Shown here in pieces: positions 26,310-34,586 of a DNA stretch of 64,000 nt. Origin of the DNA: Nocardioides sp. YIM 152315 (GTDB taxonomy: Bacteria > Actinomycetota > Actinomycetes > Propionibacteriales > Nocardioidaceae); NCBI RefSeq assembly GCF_029210375.1, contig NZ_JARGER010000023.1, forward strand, positions 92,962-156,961, written 5' to 3'. The notes under the pieces are model-generated. The model saw nothing but the letters and a program-made list of their open reading frames with translations, made no database searches and was not told the DNA's origin. The translations under genes were made by a program, and so were the position numbers. Every line of letters begins with the position of its first letter. Position 1 is the stretch's first letter.

Positions 26310-27770
26310 ATGACCGACGCGACGGGCGCCCGCGGCGACACCGCGGACGAGGCCTCGGAGATCCCCGCGAAGTACCTGCCACCGGTGCAGTACGCCGACC
26401 TCCCCGAGGTCCTGCCGATGAAGAAGGTCATCGGGCCGAGCGTGCTGCTCCTCGCGGGGGCGATCGGGTCCGGCGAGTACGTGCTGTGGCCGAACATCAC
26501 CGCCCAGGTCGGGCTCGCGCTGGTCTGGCTCACCGTGCTGGGGGTGCTCACCCAGTACTTCCTCAACATGGAGATCGAGCGATACACGCTCGCCACCGGC
26601 GAGACCGCCGTCACCGGGTTCACGCGGCTGTGGAAGCCGTGGGGCGTGCTGTTCATCGTGATGGCGGTCGGCGCCTGGATGTGGCCGGGCTGGGCCTCGG
26701 GCGGCACGACGACGCTGAGCTTCGCGCTCGGCTTCTCCGAGGACGCGATCCCCTACGTCACCATCGGGGTGCTGGTGCTGATCGGCCTGATCCTGACCAT
26801 CTCCCCCGTGGTCTACCGGACCGTGGAGAAGATCCAGTTCTTCCTGGTCGCGCTCATCGTGCTCTTCGTCCTGTACGCGATCTTCTTCCTGCTCGGCGGC
26901 GACGGGTACGAGGCGCTCGGCCGCGGCTTCGTGGAGGTCGACAAGATCCCGGACGCGATCTCGGACATCGGTGCGGCGCCGCTGCTGGGCGCGATCGCGT
27001 TCGCCGGCGCGGGCGGCGTGATGAACCTGGTGCAGTCCAACTGGGTGCGCGACAAGGGCCTCGGCATGGGCGCCCGGATGCCGCGCGTGGTCTCGCCGTT
27101 CACCGGGGAGGAGTCGGCCGCGCCCACCACCGGCTACTTCTTCCGCCGCGACGAGGAGAACATGCGGCGCTGGAACGAGTGGTGGAAGGTCGCCAACCGC
27201 GAGCAGTTCGTGACGTTCTTCGTGATCGGCGCGGTCGCCCTCCTCACGTTCATGACCCTGACCTACGTGACGATCGGCCTCACCGGCGAGGAGAGCTTCG
27301 ACTTCATCAAGGTGGAGGGCGAGGCGCTCAAGGCCCTCGAGGGCGACTGGCTCGGCACCGCGTTCTGGCTCATCGGCAGCGTCGTGCTCTTCTCCACCAA
27401 CCTGACCGTGCTCGACATGGTCGCCCGCCTGACCGCCGACGTGCTCAAGACCGGGGCCCTGCGCGAGAGCGCGACCTGGAGCGAGAGCCGCCTCTACTTC
27501 GCGACCGTCTGGCTGATGATCCTCTTCGGCTCGATCATCCTGCTCTCCGGCGTCGACCAGCCCCTGGTCCTGCTCGTGATCGCCTCGGCACTCAACGGCG
27601 TCGTGATGTTCGTCTACTCGGTGCTGCTGATCCAGCTCAACCGCGGGGTCCTGCCGCGCGAGATCGGGCTCCGGGGCGGCCGGTTCGCCGTCCTCATCTG
27701 GGCCGTGCTCTTCTACGGCGGTTTCTCGGTCGTGCTGCTGATCGACCAGGCCAAGCAGCTCTTCGGCTGA
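26310..27770 (+). CDS. Nramp-family transporter, atypical metal-site
   Basis: The 486-residue protein has about 11 membrane helices and the overall Nramp layout, including KVIGPSVLLLAGAIGSGEYV in helix 1. The classic DPGN ligand motif of helix 1 is replaced by AIGSGE, and helix 6 shows AFAGAGGVMNLVQSNWVRDK instead of an MPH motif. The family members with DPGN carry Mn or Fe; loss of both motifs suggests another substrate. ATG 26310 follows AGGAGG-type sequence (aggaggactgtc). It is divergent from the IclR gene and convergent with mazG, where a weak GCCGGA/TCCGGC hairpin lies (27771-27789). Confidence 0.8.
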   Translation: MTDATGARGDTADEASEIPAKYLPPVQYADLPEVLPMKKVIGPSVLLLAGAIGSGEYVLWPNITAQVGLALVWLTVLGVLTQYFLNMEIERYTLATGETAVTGFTRLWKPWGVLFIVMAVGAWMWPGWASGGTTTLSFALGFSEDAIPYVTIGVLVLIGLILTISPVVYRTVEKIQFFLVALIVLFVLYAIFFLLGGDGYEALGRGFVEVDKIPDAISDIGAAPLLGAIAFAGAGGVMNLVQSNWVRDKGLGMGARMPRVVSPFTGEESAAPTTGYFFRRDEENMRRWNEWWKVANREQFVTFFVIGAVALLTFMTLTYVTIGLTGEESFDFIKVEGEALKALEGDWLGTAFWLIGSVVLFSTNLTVLDMVARLTADVLKTGALRESATWSESRLYFATVWLMILFGSIILLSGVDQPLVLLVIASALNGVVMFVYSVLLIQLNRGVLPREIGLRGGRFAVLIWAVLFYGGFSVVLLIDQAKQLFG

Positions 27771-27779
27771 GCCGGAGAC

Positions 27780-28427
27780 TCAGTCCGGCGGCAGGAGCCG
27801 GCGTACGGCGTCGCGCAGGGCCTGCTCCGGGTCGACGCCGGTCGTCCGCGCCTCGGCGACCAGGCCCAGCAGCCGGCCGCCGAGGTCGGCCGGGTCGGGC
27901 GCGGCCGGCCGGCCGGCCCGCTCGAGCCGGTCGAGGACCTTGTCGGCGTAGAGCAGCGCAGGCAGGCCCGGAGGCAGTCCCTCGGTCACCGACGTCCGCT
28001 GCTTCTCCGACGCCTTGATCGACTCCCAGACCTCGTTGATCCGTGCCGGGTCCGTCGGGGCCGGCGTGTCGCCGGGCTCCGACCCGAAGACGTGCGGGTT
28101 GCGGCGGTGCATCTTCGCGATGATGTCGCCGGCCACGTCGTCGATCGTGAACTCGCCGGCCTCCTCGGCGATGACGGCGTGGAAGTAGACCTGCAGCAGC
28201 AGGTCGCCGAGCTCCTCGCGCAGCAGTGCGGCGTCGCCGGTGTCGATCGCCTCGAGGGTCTCGTGGGTCTCCTCGAGCAGGTACCGCGCGAGCGAGCGGT
28301 GGGTCTGTCCGGCCTTCCAAGCGCACTCGGCGCGCAGCCGGCGCATCACCTCGAGGAACTCGAGGAGGGGTGGTTCCTGAGGAGCCGACGGGGTCGGCGT
28401 CTCGAAGGATTCGCCGGAGTCCGACAC
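27780..28427 (-). CDS. mazG: Nucleoside triphosphate pyrophosphohydrolase MazG
   Basis: From GTG 28427 the product is 215 residues. It has the MazG signature: LLEFLEVMRRLRAECAWKAG, THRSLARYLLEETHETLEAI, REELGDLLLQVYFHAVIAEE (metal-binding EExxE and ExxD) and AKMHRRNPHVFG. The protein has one full MazG core and a degenerate second half, shorter than the tandem E. coli form. In the first motif, ECAWKAGQTH replaces the usual CPWDxEQTH; the Asp-to-Ala/Lys difference may affect activity. It degrades non-canonical NTPs. It overlaps the lipoprotein gene region as in mycobacteria. Confidence 0.88.
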   Translation of the reverse strand: MSDSGESFETPTPSAPQEPPLLEFLEVMRRLRAECAWKAGQTHRSLARYLLEETHETLEAIDTGDAALLREELGDLLLQVYFHAVIAEEAGEFTIDDVAGDIIAKMHRRNPHVFGSEPGDTPAPTDPARINEVWESIKASEKQRTSVTEGLPPGLPALLYADKVLDRLERAGRPAAPDPADLGGRLLGLVAEARTTGVDPEQALRDAVRRLLPPD

Positions 28428-28428
28428 G

Positions 28429-29088
28429 TCAACCGCAGCGCTGGGTCTGCGGCAGGCCCGCGGCGTACGTCGGGTCGGGCTCGGCCGAGGCGCCACTGCG
28501 CGCGGTCGAACTGACGGAGTAGGAGACGCTGGTGTCGGACGAGGCGATCGCGCCGTCGGCGACCGACACCGAGAAGCGCGGGTCGATCCGCACGTCCTGG
28601 TCGGAGAGCCAGTCGGCGAAGGTCTGCTGTCCGGCGCCCAGCGCCTCGTCGTCGCCGGCGCCACCCTGCTTGCCGACCGCGACCTGCACGGCCTCGGCGT
28701 ACGGCCGCGCGAGGTTGACGTCGCGCACGGCCTCCTGCTGGTCCGCCGTCAGCTCCGCGATCGACGCGTCGAGCTGCTGCTGCGCCTGCTCGTACGTCGC
28801 GTCGGGGCTGACGCCCTCCTCGCCGGCGAACTGCTCGGCGGCCGCCCGCAGCGCCAGCGACCCCGCGACCTGCGAGTTGATGACGGCGTTGGCGACCATC
28901 TCCCCCTCCTGGAGCTGCGTCCTGACGGCGTCGCAGTAGTCGCCCGCGAGATCGGCGACCTCGTCCAGGGAGTACGTCGTGTCGTCGACGCGCACCGCCG
29001 TGCCCGGGTTGAGGTCGGGCACCGCACCGCATCCGGTGAGGAGCGTGGCGGCCACGGCGAGGCCGACCAGCGAGGACACACGCGTCAC
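28429..29088 (-). CDS. Lipoprotein of SurA/PrsA N-terminal type
   Basis: From GTG 29088 the protein is 219 residues with a lipoprotein signal (VTRVSSLVGLAVAATLLTGC, lipobox LTGC). The mature part resembles the N-terminal helical domain of SurA-like chaperones: VRVDDTTYSLDEVADLAGDY, VINSQVAGSLALRAAAEQFA, and helices through AELTADQQEAV. No PPIase domain follows. It probably sits on the outer face of the membrane. The start overlaps the mfd stop (GTGA), and the position between mfd and mazG matches the mycobacterial lpqU-region order, although it is not clearly LpqU itself. Confidence 0.72.
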   Translation of the reverse strand: MTRVSSLVGLAVAATLLTGCGAVPDLNPGTAVRVDDTTYSLDEVADLAGDYCDAVRTQLQEGEMVANAVINSQVAGSLALRAAAEQFAGEEGVSPDATYEQAQQQLDASIAELTADQQEAVRDVNLARPYAEAVQVAVGKQGGAGDDEALGAGQQTFADWLSDQDVRIDPRFSVSVADGAIASSDTSVSYSVSSTARSGASAEPDPTYAAGLPQTQRCG

Positions 29089-32000
29089 TTGTTCTCCTGG
29101 GGGTCGATAACTGGGTCGATCACGGAGTCGATCACCTGCCGGGCCCATTCAAGCAGGGCGATGCCGGTCAGCGGCTGACCCCCGATGCCCGCCGTCATCG
29201 GACGGGGCACGAGGATCGTGCTGACCGGCGCCTTGACGATCGACTTCGGGTAGAGCCGGTTGAGTCGGACGACCCGCGACTCGGGGAGGTCGACCGGCGC
29301 GAACCGCACGTTGCGGCCTGCGATCGTGACCTCGCCGACGCCGGCCCGGCGGGCGCGGGCGCGGAACCGGGCGACCAGCAGCAGCGACACGACCTCGACC
29401 GGCGGCTCGCCGTACCGGTCCAGGAGCTCCTCGTTGATGAGGTCGACGTCGTCGTCGGAGCGCACCTCGGCGAGCCGCTTGTACATCTCCAGGCGGAGCC
29501 GCTCGCTCGGGATGTAGCCGTGCGGCAGGTGGGCGTCGACCGGCAGCTCGATGCGCACCTCGTCGAGCTCGGGCTCCCTGTCGCCGCGGAACTCGTGCAC
29601 CGCCTCGCCGACCAGCCGGACGTAGAGGTCGAAGCCGACGTCGGCGATGTGTCCCGACTGCTCACCGCCGAGCAGGTTGCCCGCGCCGCGGATCTCGAGG
29701 TCCTTCATCGCGATCGCCATGCCGCCGCCGAGGTCGGAGTGCTGCGCGAGCGTCGCGAGCCGCTCGTGGGCGGTCTCGGTGAGCGGCTTCTCCGACGGAT
29801 AGAGGAAGTAGGCGTAGGCGCGCTCGCGGGACCGGCCCACGCGCCCGCGCAGCTGGTGCAGCTGCGAGAGGCCGAGGGTGTCGGACCGCTCGATGATCAT
29901 CGTGTTGGCGTTGGAGACGTCGAGGCCCGACTCGACGAGCGTCGTGCAGACGAGCACGTCGAAGCGCTTCTCCCAGAAGTCCAGCATCACCTGCTCGAGC
30001 TGCCGCTCGTTCATCTGGCCGTGGGCCGTCGCGACCCGGGCCTCCGGCACCAGCTCCCGGATGCGGGCGGCCGCCTTCTCGATCGAGTTGACCCGGTTGT
30101 GGATGTAGAAGACCTGGCCCTCGCGAAGCAGCTCACGGCGTACGGCGGCGATCACCTGGCGGTCCTCGTAGCCGCCGACGTAGGTCAGCACGGGGTGCCG
30201 CTCCTCGGGCGGCGTGGTGATCGTCGACATCTCCCGGATGCCGGTGATCGCCATCTCGAGCGTGCGCGGGATCGGCGTCGCCGACATGGAGAGCACGTCG
30301 ACCGAGGTGCGCAGCCGCTTCATCTGCTCCTTGTGCTCGACGCCGAACCGCTGCTCCTCGTCGACGATGATCAGCCCGAGGTCCTTGAACCGCACGTCGG
30401 GATTGAGCAGCCGGTGGGTGCCCACGACGACGTCCACCGATCCGTCGGCCATGCCGGCCATCACCTCGCGCGCCTCGGCGTCGGTCTGGAACCGGCTCAG
30501 GCCCTTGAGCACGACGGGGAAGCCGCTCATCCGCTCGGAGAACGTGCTCAGGTGCTGGGTGACCAGCAGCGTGGTCGGCACCAGCACCGCAACCTGCTTG
30601 CCCTCCTGCACGGCCTTGAACGCCGCCCGCACCGCGATCTCGGTCTTGCCGTAGCCGACGTCGCCACACACGAGCCGGTCCATCGGGACCGTGCGCATCA
30701 TGTCGCCCTTGACCTCGTCGACCGTGCTCAGCTGGTCGGGGGTCTCCTGGAAGGGGAAGGCGTCCTCGAGCTCGCGCTGCCACGGGGTGTCCACCCCGAA
30801 CGCGTAGCCCTTCGTGGCCTGGCGCGCGGCGTACAGCTTGATCAGCTCGGCCGCGATCTCGCGGACCGCGCGGCGGGCCTTGTTCTTGCGCTTGGTCCAG
30901 TCGGCGCCACCGAGGCGGTCGAGCGAGGGCGCCTCGCCTCCGACGTACCGCGTCACCTGGTCGAGCGCGTCGGCCGGCACGTAGAGCCGGTCGGGCGGCC
31001 CACCCCGCTTGGAGGCGCCGTACTCGAGCACGAGGTACTCGCGCACCGCTCCACCGACCTCGCGCTGCTTCATCTCCACGAAGCGGCCGACGCCGTGCTG
31101 CTCGTGCACGACGTAGTCGCCGGCGCGCAGCTCGAGCGGGTCGATCTGGCGCTTGCGCCGGGCCGGCATCCTGCGCATGTCGCGCGTGGAGGCCTTCTGC
31201 CCGGACAGGTCCTCGCCCGTGAGCACGACGAGCCGGTTGGTCTCGTCGACGAAGCCGTGGGTGGCGGCACCGCAGCTGATCGTGACGACGTCGGCGGACA
31301 GGTCGGCGGCCTCCTGGACGTCCTCGGCGACCCGCGCAGGTACGTCGTGCTCGGCGAGCACCTCGCGCATGCGCTCGGCCGGGCCGTGGCCGGCGTGCAG
31401 CACGACGACGCGGTGGCCGTCGGCGCGCCAGCGCGCGATGTCGGCGATCGCGCGCTCCATCTCCCCGCGGTAGGCGTCGGCGGGCCTGGCGGACAGCGCC
31501 CGGGTCGGCACGGCGCCGGTGAGCACGTCGGGGTCGACCTGCCGCTCGAGGTCCGTGTCGGTCTCGATGCCGAAGGGACTCACCGTCCACCACGGCTTGC
31601 CCAGCGCGAGGGCGTGGGCCCGGACGTCGGCGATCTCGCGGTACGACGCGGCGCCGAGGTCGATCGGCGCCTGTCCGCCGCCGGCTGCGGCCGCCCAGCT
31701 CGCCCCGAGGAACTCCTCGCTGGTCGCCACCAGGTCGTGCGCCCGCCGGCGCGCGCGCTCGGGGTCGAGCACCAGCACGTGGGTGTCGTCGGGCATCAGG
31801 TCGACGAGCAGCTCCATCTCGTCGACGAGCACCGGGGCGAGCGACTCCATGCCGTCCACGGCGATGCCGGCCGCGATCTTGTCGGTCAGCTCGAGCAGCT
31901 GCGGGTGCCGGCGCCCGAGCTCGGCGGCCCGCTCGCGCACGTCGTCGGTGAGCAGCAGCTCGCGGCACGGCGGCGCCCAGAGCCGGTCCACCTTCTCCAG

Positions 32001-32663
32001 CGTGCGCTGGTCGGCGACGGAGAAGGAGCGGATCTCCTCGACGTCGTCACCCCAGAACTCCACGCGCAGCGGGTGCTCCTCGGTCGGCGGGAAGACGTCG
32101 ACGATGCCACCCCGCACCGCGAACTCGCCGCGCTTCTCCACGAGGTCCACGCGGGAGTACGCCGCGCCCGCGAGACGGCGCACGACGTCGTCGAGCGGCG
32201 CGGTGCCACCGGGCTCGAGCTCGACCGGCTCGAGGTCGGCCAGGCCCTCGACCTGCGGCTGCAGCACCGACCGGACCGGTGCGACGACCACGTCGAGCGG
32301 CCCGTTGCTCGGATCGTCACCGGGGTGCTTGAGCCGGCGCAGGACGGCGAGCCGCCGGCCGACGGTGTCGCTGCGCGGGCTCAGCCGCTCGTGAGGCAGG
32401 GTCTCCCAGCTCGGGTAGTAGGCGACCCGCGCCGGGTCGACGAGGTCGCCGAGCGCCTCGACCAGGTCCTCGGCCTCGCGGGAGGTGGCCGTCACCGCCA
32501 GCACCGAGCGGCCGGCCCCGACCAGCCCGGCGACGACGTACGGCCGCAGCGCCTCGGGTCCGGTGAGGTCGAGGGCGGGCACGACGCCGCCGCGGGCGTC
32601 GGCCAACGACTCGTCGAGCGTCGGGTCGGCGAGGACGGCAGCGGCGAGGCCGGACAGGTGCAC
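29085..32663 (-). CDS. mfd: Transcription-repair coupling factor Mfd
   Basis: The product is about 1192 residues and has all Mfd modules. The UvrB-like N-terminal part includes AVTATSREAEDLVEALGDL and RGGIVDVFPPTEEHPLR. The RNA polymerase-interaction domain has LRAGDYVVHEQHGVGRFVEM. The helicase core has VCGDVGYGKTEIAVRAAFKA (Walker A), LIIVDEEQRFGV (DEEQ), SMSATPIPRT and LVESGLDVSNANT with QLRGRVGRS. A C-terminal TRCF domain follows. It removes stalled RNA polymerase and recruits UvrA. A GTG at 32684 is in frame, but GAAAGGA lies just before GTG 32663, which I prefer. Confidence 0.96.
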   Translation of the reverse strand: MHLSGLAAAVLADPTLDESLADARGGVVPALDLTGPEALRPYVVAGLVGAGRSVLAVTATSREAEDLVEALGDLVDPARVAYYPSWETLPHERLSPRSDTVGRRLAVLRRLKHPGDDPSNGPLDVVVAPVRSVLQPQVEGLADLEPVELEPGGTAPLDDVVRRLAGAAYSRVDLVEKRGEFAVRGGIVDVFPPTEEHPLRVEFWGDDVEEIRSFSVADQRTLEKVDRLWAPPCRELLLTDDVRERAAELGRRHPQLLELTDKIAAGIAVDGMESLAPVLVDEMELLVDLMPDDTHVLVLDPERARRRAHDLVATSEEFLGASWAAAAGGGQAPIDLGAASYREIADVRAHALALGKPWWTVSPFGIETDTDLERQVDPDVLTGAVPTRALSARPADAYRGEMERAIADIARWRADGHRVVVLHAGHGPAERMREVLAEHDVPARVAEDVQEAADLSADVVTISCGAATHGFVDETNRLVVLTGEDLSGQKASTRDMRRMPARRKRQIDPLELRAGDYVVHEQHGVGRFVEMKQREVGGAVREYLVLEYGASKRGGPPDRLYVPADALDQVTRYVGGEAPSLDRLGGADWTKRKNKARRAVREIAAELIKLYAARQATKGYAFGVDTPWQRELEDAFPFQETPDQLSTVDEVKGDMMRTVPMDRLVCGDVGYGKTEIAVRAAFKAVQEGKQVAVLVPTTLLVTQHLSTFSERMSGFPVVLKGLSRFQTDAEAREVMAGMADGSVDVVVGTHRLLNPDVRFKDLGLIIVDEEQRFGVEHKEQMKRLRTSVDVLSMSATPIPRTLEMAITGIREMSTITTPPEERHPVLTYVGGYEDRQVIAAVRRELLREGQVFYIHNRVNSIEKAAARIRELVPEARVATAHGQMNERQLEQVMLDFWEKRFDVLVCTTLVESGLDVSNANTMIIERSDTLGLSQLHQLRGRVGRSRERAYAYFLYPSEKPLTETAHERLATLAQHSDLGGGMAIAMKDLEIRGAGNLLGGEQSGHIADVGFDLYVRLVGEAVHEFRGDREPELDEVRIELPVDAHLPHGYIPSERLRLEMYKRLAEVRSDDDVDLINEELLDRYGEPPVEVVSLLLVARFRARARRAGVGEVTIAGRNVRFAPVDLPESRVVRLNRLYPKSIVKAPVSTILVPRPMTAGIGGQPLTGIALLEWARQVIDSVIDPVIDPQENK

Positions 32664-32739
32664 GACGGTCCTTTCGGGCAACACGGAAGCCCCCGGTCAC
32701 GCCTGACAGGGGGTGCGCGCCCGAGTCTACGAGAACGTC

Positions 32740-32805
32740 GAATCGGGACTTTCGACGGTTGAGTCGGGAGATCAATCCGGATTCAACCGTCAGAAGTCCC
32801 GACTC
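32740..32805. terminator. 26-bp imperfect inverted repeat downstream of VOC gene
   Basis: Arms 32740-32765 (begins GAATCGGGACTT) and 32780-32805 (ends AGTCCCGACTC) match over 26 bp with a few mismatches around a 14-bp loop. The right arm includes the TGA stop of the VOC gene. It probably terminates that gene before mfd. Part of the palindrome (TCGGGAGATC) may form a nested stem. Confidence 0.55.
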
Positions 32806-33205
32806 AACCCTGTTGTGCCGCGACCTCGGCCTCGGAGCGCAGGATGCAGAACTCGTTGCCCTCCGGATCGGCCAGGACGACCCAGGCGGTGCCGGGGCCG
32901 TACTTGCCTCGCAGGTCGTCGACGACCGTGGCGCCGTGGGCGACGAGGATCTCGAGCTCCTCGTCGCGGGTGGCCGATCGGGGGCGCAGGTCGAAGTGCA
33001 GGCGGTTCTTGGTCGACTTCGCCTCCGGGACCTCGATGAAGAGCACCATGTGGCCGGTCTCGGGGTCGCGGATCATGCACTCCTCGTGGTCGGGGAGGTT
33101 GGGGTCGCCGTCGATGTCGACGTAGCCGAGCACGACCTTCCACCACTCCGAGAGCTCGTAGGCGTTGGTGCAGTCGACGGTCGTGTGCGAGATGAAGGCA
33201 GCCAT
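32804..33205 (-). CDS. VOC-superfamily (glyoxalase/bleomycin-resistance-like) protein
   Basis: The 133-residue protein has two beta-alpha-beta-beta-beta modules: an N-terminal one (SHTTVDCTNAYELSEWWKVV, LGYVDIDGD) and a C-terminal one with KNRLHFDLRPRSATRDEELE and VVLADPEGNEFCIL. The H-F-D and E-F-C patches match the metal-site positions of the VOC fold. Substrate unknown; these small actinobacterial members are common. It stands alone between mfd and ugd. Confidence 0.8.
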   Translation of the reverse strand: MAAFISHTTVDCTNAYELSEWWKVVLGYVDIDGDPNLPDHEECMIRDPETGHMVLFIEVPEAKSTKNRLHFDLRPRSATRDEELEILVAHGATVVDDLRGKYGPGTAWVVLADPEGNEFCILRSEAEVAAQQG

Positions 33206-33245
33206 GTGGTCAGCCTTCCGGCCGACCGGCCCGGGCTCAACGGGA

Positions 33246-34562
33246 TTACGGCCGACCCAGTGCCCGGTACCGCCAGCCCGCCGCTCGCCACGCGTCCGGG
33301 TCGAGAGCGTTGCGGCCGTCGATGATCCGCCGCGTCTGCACCAGACCGCCGAGCTCGACCGGGTCGAGGGCGACGTACTCGGGCCACTCCGTCAGCAGCA
33401 GCACGAGCTCGGCGGCGGTGACCGCCTCCTCCGCGCTGTAGGCGAACTTCAGGTCCGGCCACCTCGTCCGGGCGTTCTCGACGGCCCGTGGATCGGTGAC
33501 GACCACGTCGGCACCCTGCAGGGCCATCTGCGCGGCCACGTTGAGGGCCGGAGAGTCGCGTACGTCGTCGCTGTGCGGCTTGAAGGCGGCGCCGAGGATC
33601 GCGATCCGCCGGCCGACGATCGAGCCGTGGCACTCCTCGCGGGCGAGATCGACCATCCGCACCCGCCGGCGCATGTTGATCGAGTCGACCTCGTGGAGGA
33701 AGGTCAGCGCCTGGTCGACTCCGAGCTCGCCGGCGCGGGCCATGAACGCACGGATGTCCTTGGGCAGGCAGCCTCCGCCGAACCCGAGACCCGCACTGAG
33801 GAACTGCCGCCCGATCCGCTCGTCGTGCCCGATCGCCTCGGCGAGCCGGACGACGTCGCCGCCGGTCGCCTCGCACATCTCCGCCATCGCGTTGATGAAG
33901 GAGATCTTCGTGGCCAGGAAGGAGTTCGCGGCCACCTTGACGAGCTGCGCGGTCGCGTAGTCGGTGCACACCAGGGGCGCCCCGCCGGCGAGGACCTCGG
34001 CGTACACCTCGGTCAGCAACTGCGCCGCGGCCTCTCCGGCGGCGCCCGGCGCGACGCCGAAGACCAGCCGGTCGGGCCTGAGCGTGTCCTCGACGGCATG
34101 CCCCTCGCGCAGGAACTCGGGGTTCCACACGAGCTCGGCGCGCGGCTGGACTTCGTGGATGCGGCGGGCGAGGCGCTCGGCGGTGCCCACCGGCACCGTC
34201 GACTTGCCGGCCACGACGTCGCGCGCCGACAGGTGGGGTAGCAGCCCATCGATCGCCGCATCCACGAAGGTCAGGTCGGCGGCGTCCTCGCCGCCACGCT
34301 TCTGAGGGGTGCCCACGCAGATGAAGTGGACGGCGCAGTCGGCGACGTCGGCGACGTCGGCGCTGAACCGCAGCCGTCCGCTTGCCATGCCCGACTCCAG
34401 CAGCTCGGGGAGGCCGGGCTCGTAGAACGGCGCCTCGCCGCGCGACAGCAGCTCGATCCGGGCCGGGTCGGTGTCGACGCCGACGACGTCGTGACCCATC
34501 GCCGCGAGCCCGGCGGCGTGCACCGCGCCCAGGTAGCCGCAGCCGATCACCGAAATCCGCAC
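33246..34562 (-). CDS. ugd: UDP-glucose 6-dehydrogenase
   Basis: The 438-residue enzyme oxidises UDP-glucose to UDP-glucuronate with NAD. It has the N-terminal Rossmann motif (RISVIGCGYLGAVHAAGLAA), the VGTPQ segment (FICVGTPQKRGGED), the KSTVPVGTAERL motif, and the catalytic Cys in LGFGGGCLPKDIRAFMA. The C-terminal half has ILGAAFKPHSDDVRDSP and a second Rossmann domain. It is the first gene of the polysaccharide locus and would supply glucuronate units. It follows the GT4 gene with a 24-bp gap and is likely co-transcribed. Confidence 0.94.
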   Translation of the reverse strand: MRISVIGCGYLGAVHAAGLAAMGHDVVGVDTDPARIELLSRGEAPFYEPGLPELLESGMASGRLRFSADVADVADCAVHFICVGTPQKRGGEDAADLTFVDAAIDGLLPHLSARDVVAGKSTVPVGTAERLARRIHEVQPRAELVWNPEFLREGHAVEDTLRPDRLVFGVAPGAAGEAAAQLLTEVYAEVLAGGAPLVCTDYATAQLVKVAANSFLATKISFINAMAEMCEATGGDVVRLAEAIGHDERIGRQFLSAGLGFGGGCLPKDIRAFMARAGELGVDQALTFLHEVDSINMRRRVRMVDLAREECHGSIVGRRIAILGAAFKPHSDDVRDSPALNVAAQMALQGADVVVTDPRAVENARTRWPDLKFAYSAEEAVTAAELVLLLTEWPEYVALDPVELGGLVQTRRIIDGRNALDPDAWRAAGWRYRALGRP

Positions 34563-34586
34563 GATGTCTCCCCTTCGCTCGGTCTG

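Noticed and set aside
32664..32684. Upstream GTG start for mfd
   Set aside because: The GAAAGGA ribosome site lies within that extension and is correctly spaced for GTG 32663.
29520..32762. A very long open frame antisense to mfd
   Set aside because: GC-rich genes commonly leave an open frame on the other strand. Its translation is Val/Leu/Arg/His-rich low-complexity sequence with no domain, whereas mfd is intact and complete.
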